Positions 62,701 to 64,000 of a stretch of 64,000 bases of DNA are shown here, in pieces. This stretch comes from a virus. The position numbers were made by a program, and so were the translations under genes. The stretch spans positions 1 to 64,000 of IMG/VR virus record IMGVR_UViG_3300043775_002552, one strand, 5' to 3'. The notes under the pieces are model-generated. The model made no database searches, was not told the origin of the DNA, and was given only the letters and a program-made list of their open reading frames with translations. Position 1 is the stretch's first letter; every line of letters begins with the position of its first letter.

Positions 62701-63609
62701 ATGGCTTTAGGAACTTACGGAATAAATAGACCTGCAGACGTATCACCACAAGATGTTGAGATACTTTTACATTACACCCCATCAAGGGACGTGACTAATA
62801 ATTTTATTTTAAAAAAATTAGACGCTTCAACCATTTTAACTCCGTATTTTCATAATGACAATACTGGAGGTAATGCAAACGTTGAAATATTAGGTGGTCT
62901 TTACAACTTAAAACTCCCATCATCAGAATTTAATAATTTGGGAATATACACTCTTTACATTAGACCTGCGGAAATAAGAACAACTATTCTTGATTGTGGG
63001 GTTTTGTCTGCACTTCCAAATGTTAAAGGTATTGTAATAGATATAAATCAAGTACCATCACAATATCGTAATAAATTTATAAATCAAGGCCTTGTAGGAT
63101 TCAGAGTTGAATATTTAAATGCTGATGGAACAAAAATACCTAATTTTTATAGAATAATTACCTCGTCTTTTTATTGCGAGCCGGTACTTACAAATCAAAC
63201 AAATACATCACAAAAGGCGATTAGATATCGTTATGTTAATTCAGGGTCGGATTTAATATTTTGCACACTTTCACCATCCGCATCCCCAACAAACAAACCA
63301 AACGCATTACCATTTATTGGGCAACCTGATCAAAGTATTATTATTACAAATACCTTTTTCAATCCAATTACGATAGACATTCAAATGGCAGAACACGACA
63401 TTGATACATTAGCGATTGCCCTTTATGGTAATCAAACTAAAAGTATCGACGATGGTATTTATACACTTTACGATAGTTCGGGTAATATCTATAAACAATA
63501 CAACTTGTTTGAAATTAGAGATAACTTTAATGAGTTACTTTATGAGGTTAGACAAGATAGAGGTTCTTCTATCGACTTCAGTAAGAACTTTACAAATATT
63601 ATTAGTTAA
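62701..63609 (+). CDS. Virion structural protein, unknown
   Basis: 302 aa. Start MALGTYGINRPADVSPQDVE; then EILLHYTPSRDVTNNFIL and GLYNLKLPSSEFNNLGIYTL. Two Cys-containing strands (ILDCGVLSALPNVKG, SFYCEPVLTNQTN). No family recognised. TAATG overlap with the next gene. Confidence 0.5.
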   Translation: MALGTYGINRPADVSPQDVEILLHYTPSRDVTNNFILKKLDASTILTPYFHNDNTGGNANVEILGGLYNLKLPSSEFNNLGIYTLYIRPAEIRTTILDCGVLSALPNVKGIVIDINQVPSQYRNKFINQGLVGFRVEYLNADGTKIPNFYRIITSSFYCEPVLTNQTNTSQKAIRYRYVNSGSDLIFCTLSPSASPTNKPNALPFIGQPDQSIIITNTFFNPITIDIQMAEHDIDTLAIALYGNQTKSIDDGIYTLYDSSGNIYKQYNLFEIRDNFNELLYEVRQDRGSSIDFSKNFTNIIS

Positions 63610-64000
63610 TGGCTAGAAAGAAGTTTTTTTATCCACCTGTACCTCCTGTAGGATCACAAACGTTTTCTGATAATTTAGTCGGTCTTCAGTTAGTGCAAGG
63701 TGGGGGGTTAACTCTCGGTACTTTTGAGTTTACAAGTGCGATATTTGAAAAAAGTAATCGTAATTTCGATACGGGAATATTTTCACAACCGTATAATTTA
63801 ACAAATCTTGACATAAGTAGTGTTGAAGAGAGTAAGTTATTAGTTCAAAAGAACTTTCAGGTTTATCCTAATTTTGACATTTCACAAATTACAAGTTTTT
63901 CACTTTATGGGTCTTTACAAAAAAGGTTAGAGGTTTCAATAACAAAATCCATTAATTATTTTCCGGCGGCTATTATAGCTAAAAAAAATATAGGTACTGG
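63609..64000 (+). CDS. Structural protein, 3' truncated by window edge
   Basis: The frame starts at the ATG at 63609 (overlapping the previous TAA) and stays open for 130 codons to the end of the window. N-terminus MARKKFFYPPVPPVGSQTFS; a later part reads NFDISQITSFSLYGSLQKRL. It continues the baseplate/fibre unit. No family recognised. Confidence 0.6.
   Translation, partial: MARKKFFYPPVPPVGSQTFSDNLVGLQLVQGGGLTLGTFEFTSAIFEKSNRNFDTGIFSQPYNLTNLDISSVEESKLLVQKNFQVYPNFDISQITSFSLYGSLQKRLEVSITKSINYFPAAIIAKKNIGT

Noticed and set aside
1-64000. tRNA or rRNA genes
   Set aside because: Intergenic stretches are short and none shows a cloverleaf-like GGTTCGAATCC-type T arm or conserved rRNA sequence by eye.

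Overview
The window is a stretch of a strictly lytic-looking, T4-like contractile-tailed phage (myovirus) genome that is strongly AT-rich by eye. Evidence is a sheath, a tail tube, a tape-measure candidate, gp25-, gp6- and gp53-like baseplate wedge proteins, neck/terminator proteins, and a T4-style replication set: family B DNA polymerase, gp32-like SSB, UvsX-like recombinase, DnaB-type helicase and FEN/RNase H-type exonuclease. Start codons are preceded by A-rich leaders and almost never by a Shine-Dalgarno GGAGG. That habit, together with DUF5522 and DUF2061 genes, points to a Bacteroidetes (flavobacterial-type) host; this is inference. No tRNA, integrase, terminase, capsid, portal or CRISPR array was seen, so the window is only part of the genome.

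Layout. 1-11.2 kb is a host-interaction island. A fibre gene cut by the left edge is followed by a giant leucine-rich-repeat protein, a cassette of carbohydrate and sulfate enzymes (GT25-type glycosyltransferase, two sulfotransferases, a DUF2061 membrane protein and, on the other strand, a DxD glycosyltransferase), and then a second fibre paralogous to the first. 11.2-14 kb holds a DUF2827 glycosyltransferase-like gene, a J-domain protein and small membrane or unknown genes. 14-20.6 kb holds DNA polymerase (+) facing a neck protein, a Mn-type superoxide dismutase and an SNF2 helicase (-). 20.6-43.2 kb is the main tail block: neck, sheath terminator, antisense ribbon-helix-helix gene, sheath, tiny ORF, HAD phosphatase-like, tube, gp26-like protein with a possible +1 frameshift extension, tape measure, and two giant tail/baseplate proteins flanking a gp53-like protein. 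43.2-51.6 kb carries two small unknowns and then the replication/nucleotide operon: SSB, UvsX, FEN nuclease, DnaB helicase, class II ribonucleotide reductase, DUF5522. 51.6-64 kb is a second baseplate block (gp25, gp6, a 1653-aa protein with membrane segments, several unknown virion proteins) running off the right edge.

Regulation visible in the sequence. Virion genes and several accessory genes on both strands carry TATTTATA (or TATTTATN) just upstream of the start codon. In a subset the spacing to ATG is exactly 4 nt. Three replication genes (DNA polymerase, SSB, SNF2 helicase) instead have a TTGACA/TTGATT box and a TATAAT/TATATT box 16-17 nt apart. This looks like an early/late two-class promoter system comparable to T4, with a different late motif. 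Terminator hairpins, several with a GAAA loop, separate the blocks. There is no gene-free stretch longer than 300 nt; the longest intergenic stretch is about 210 nt (8976-9185).
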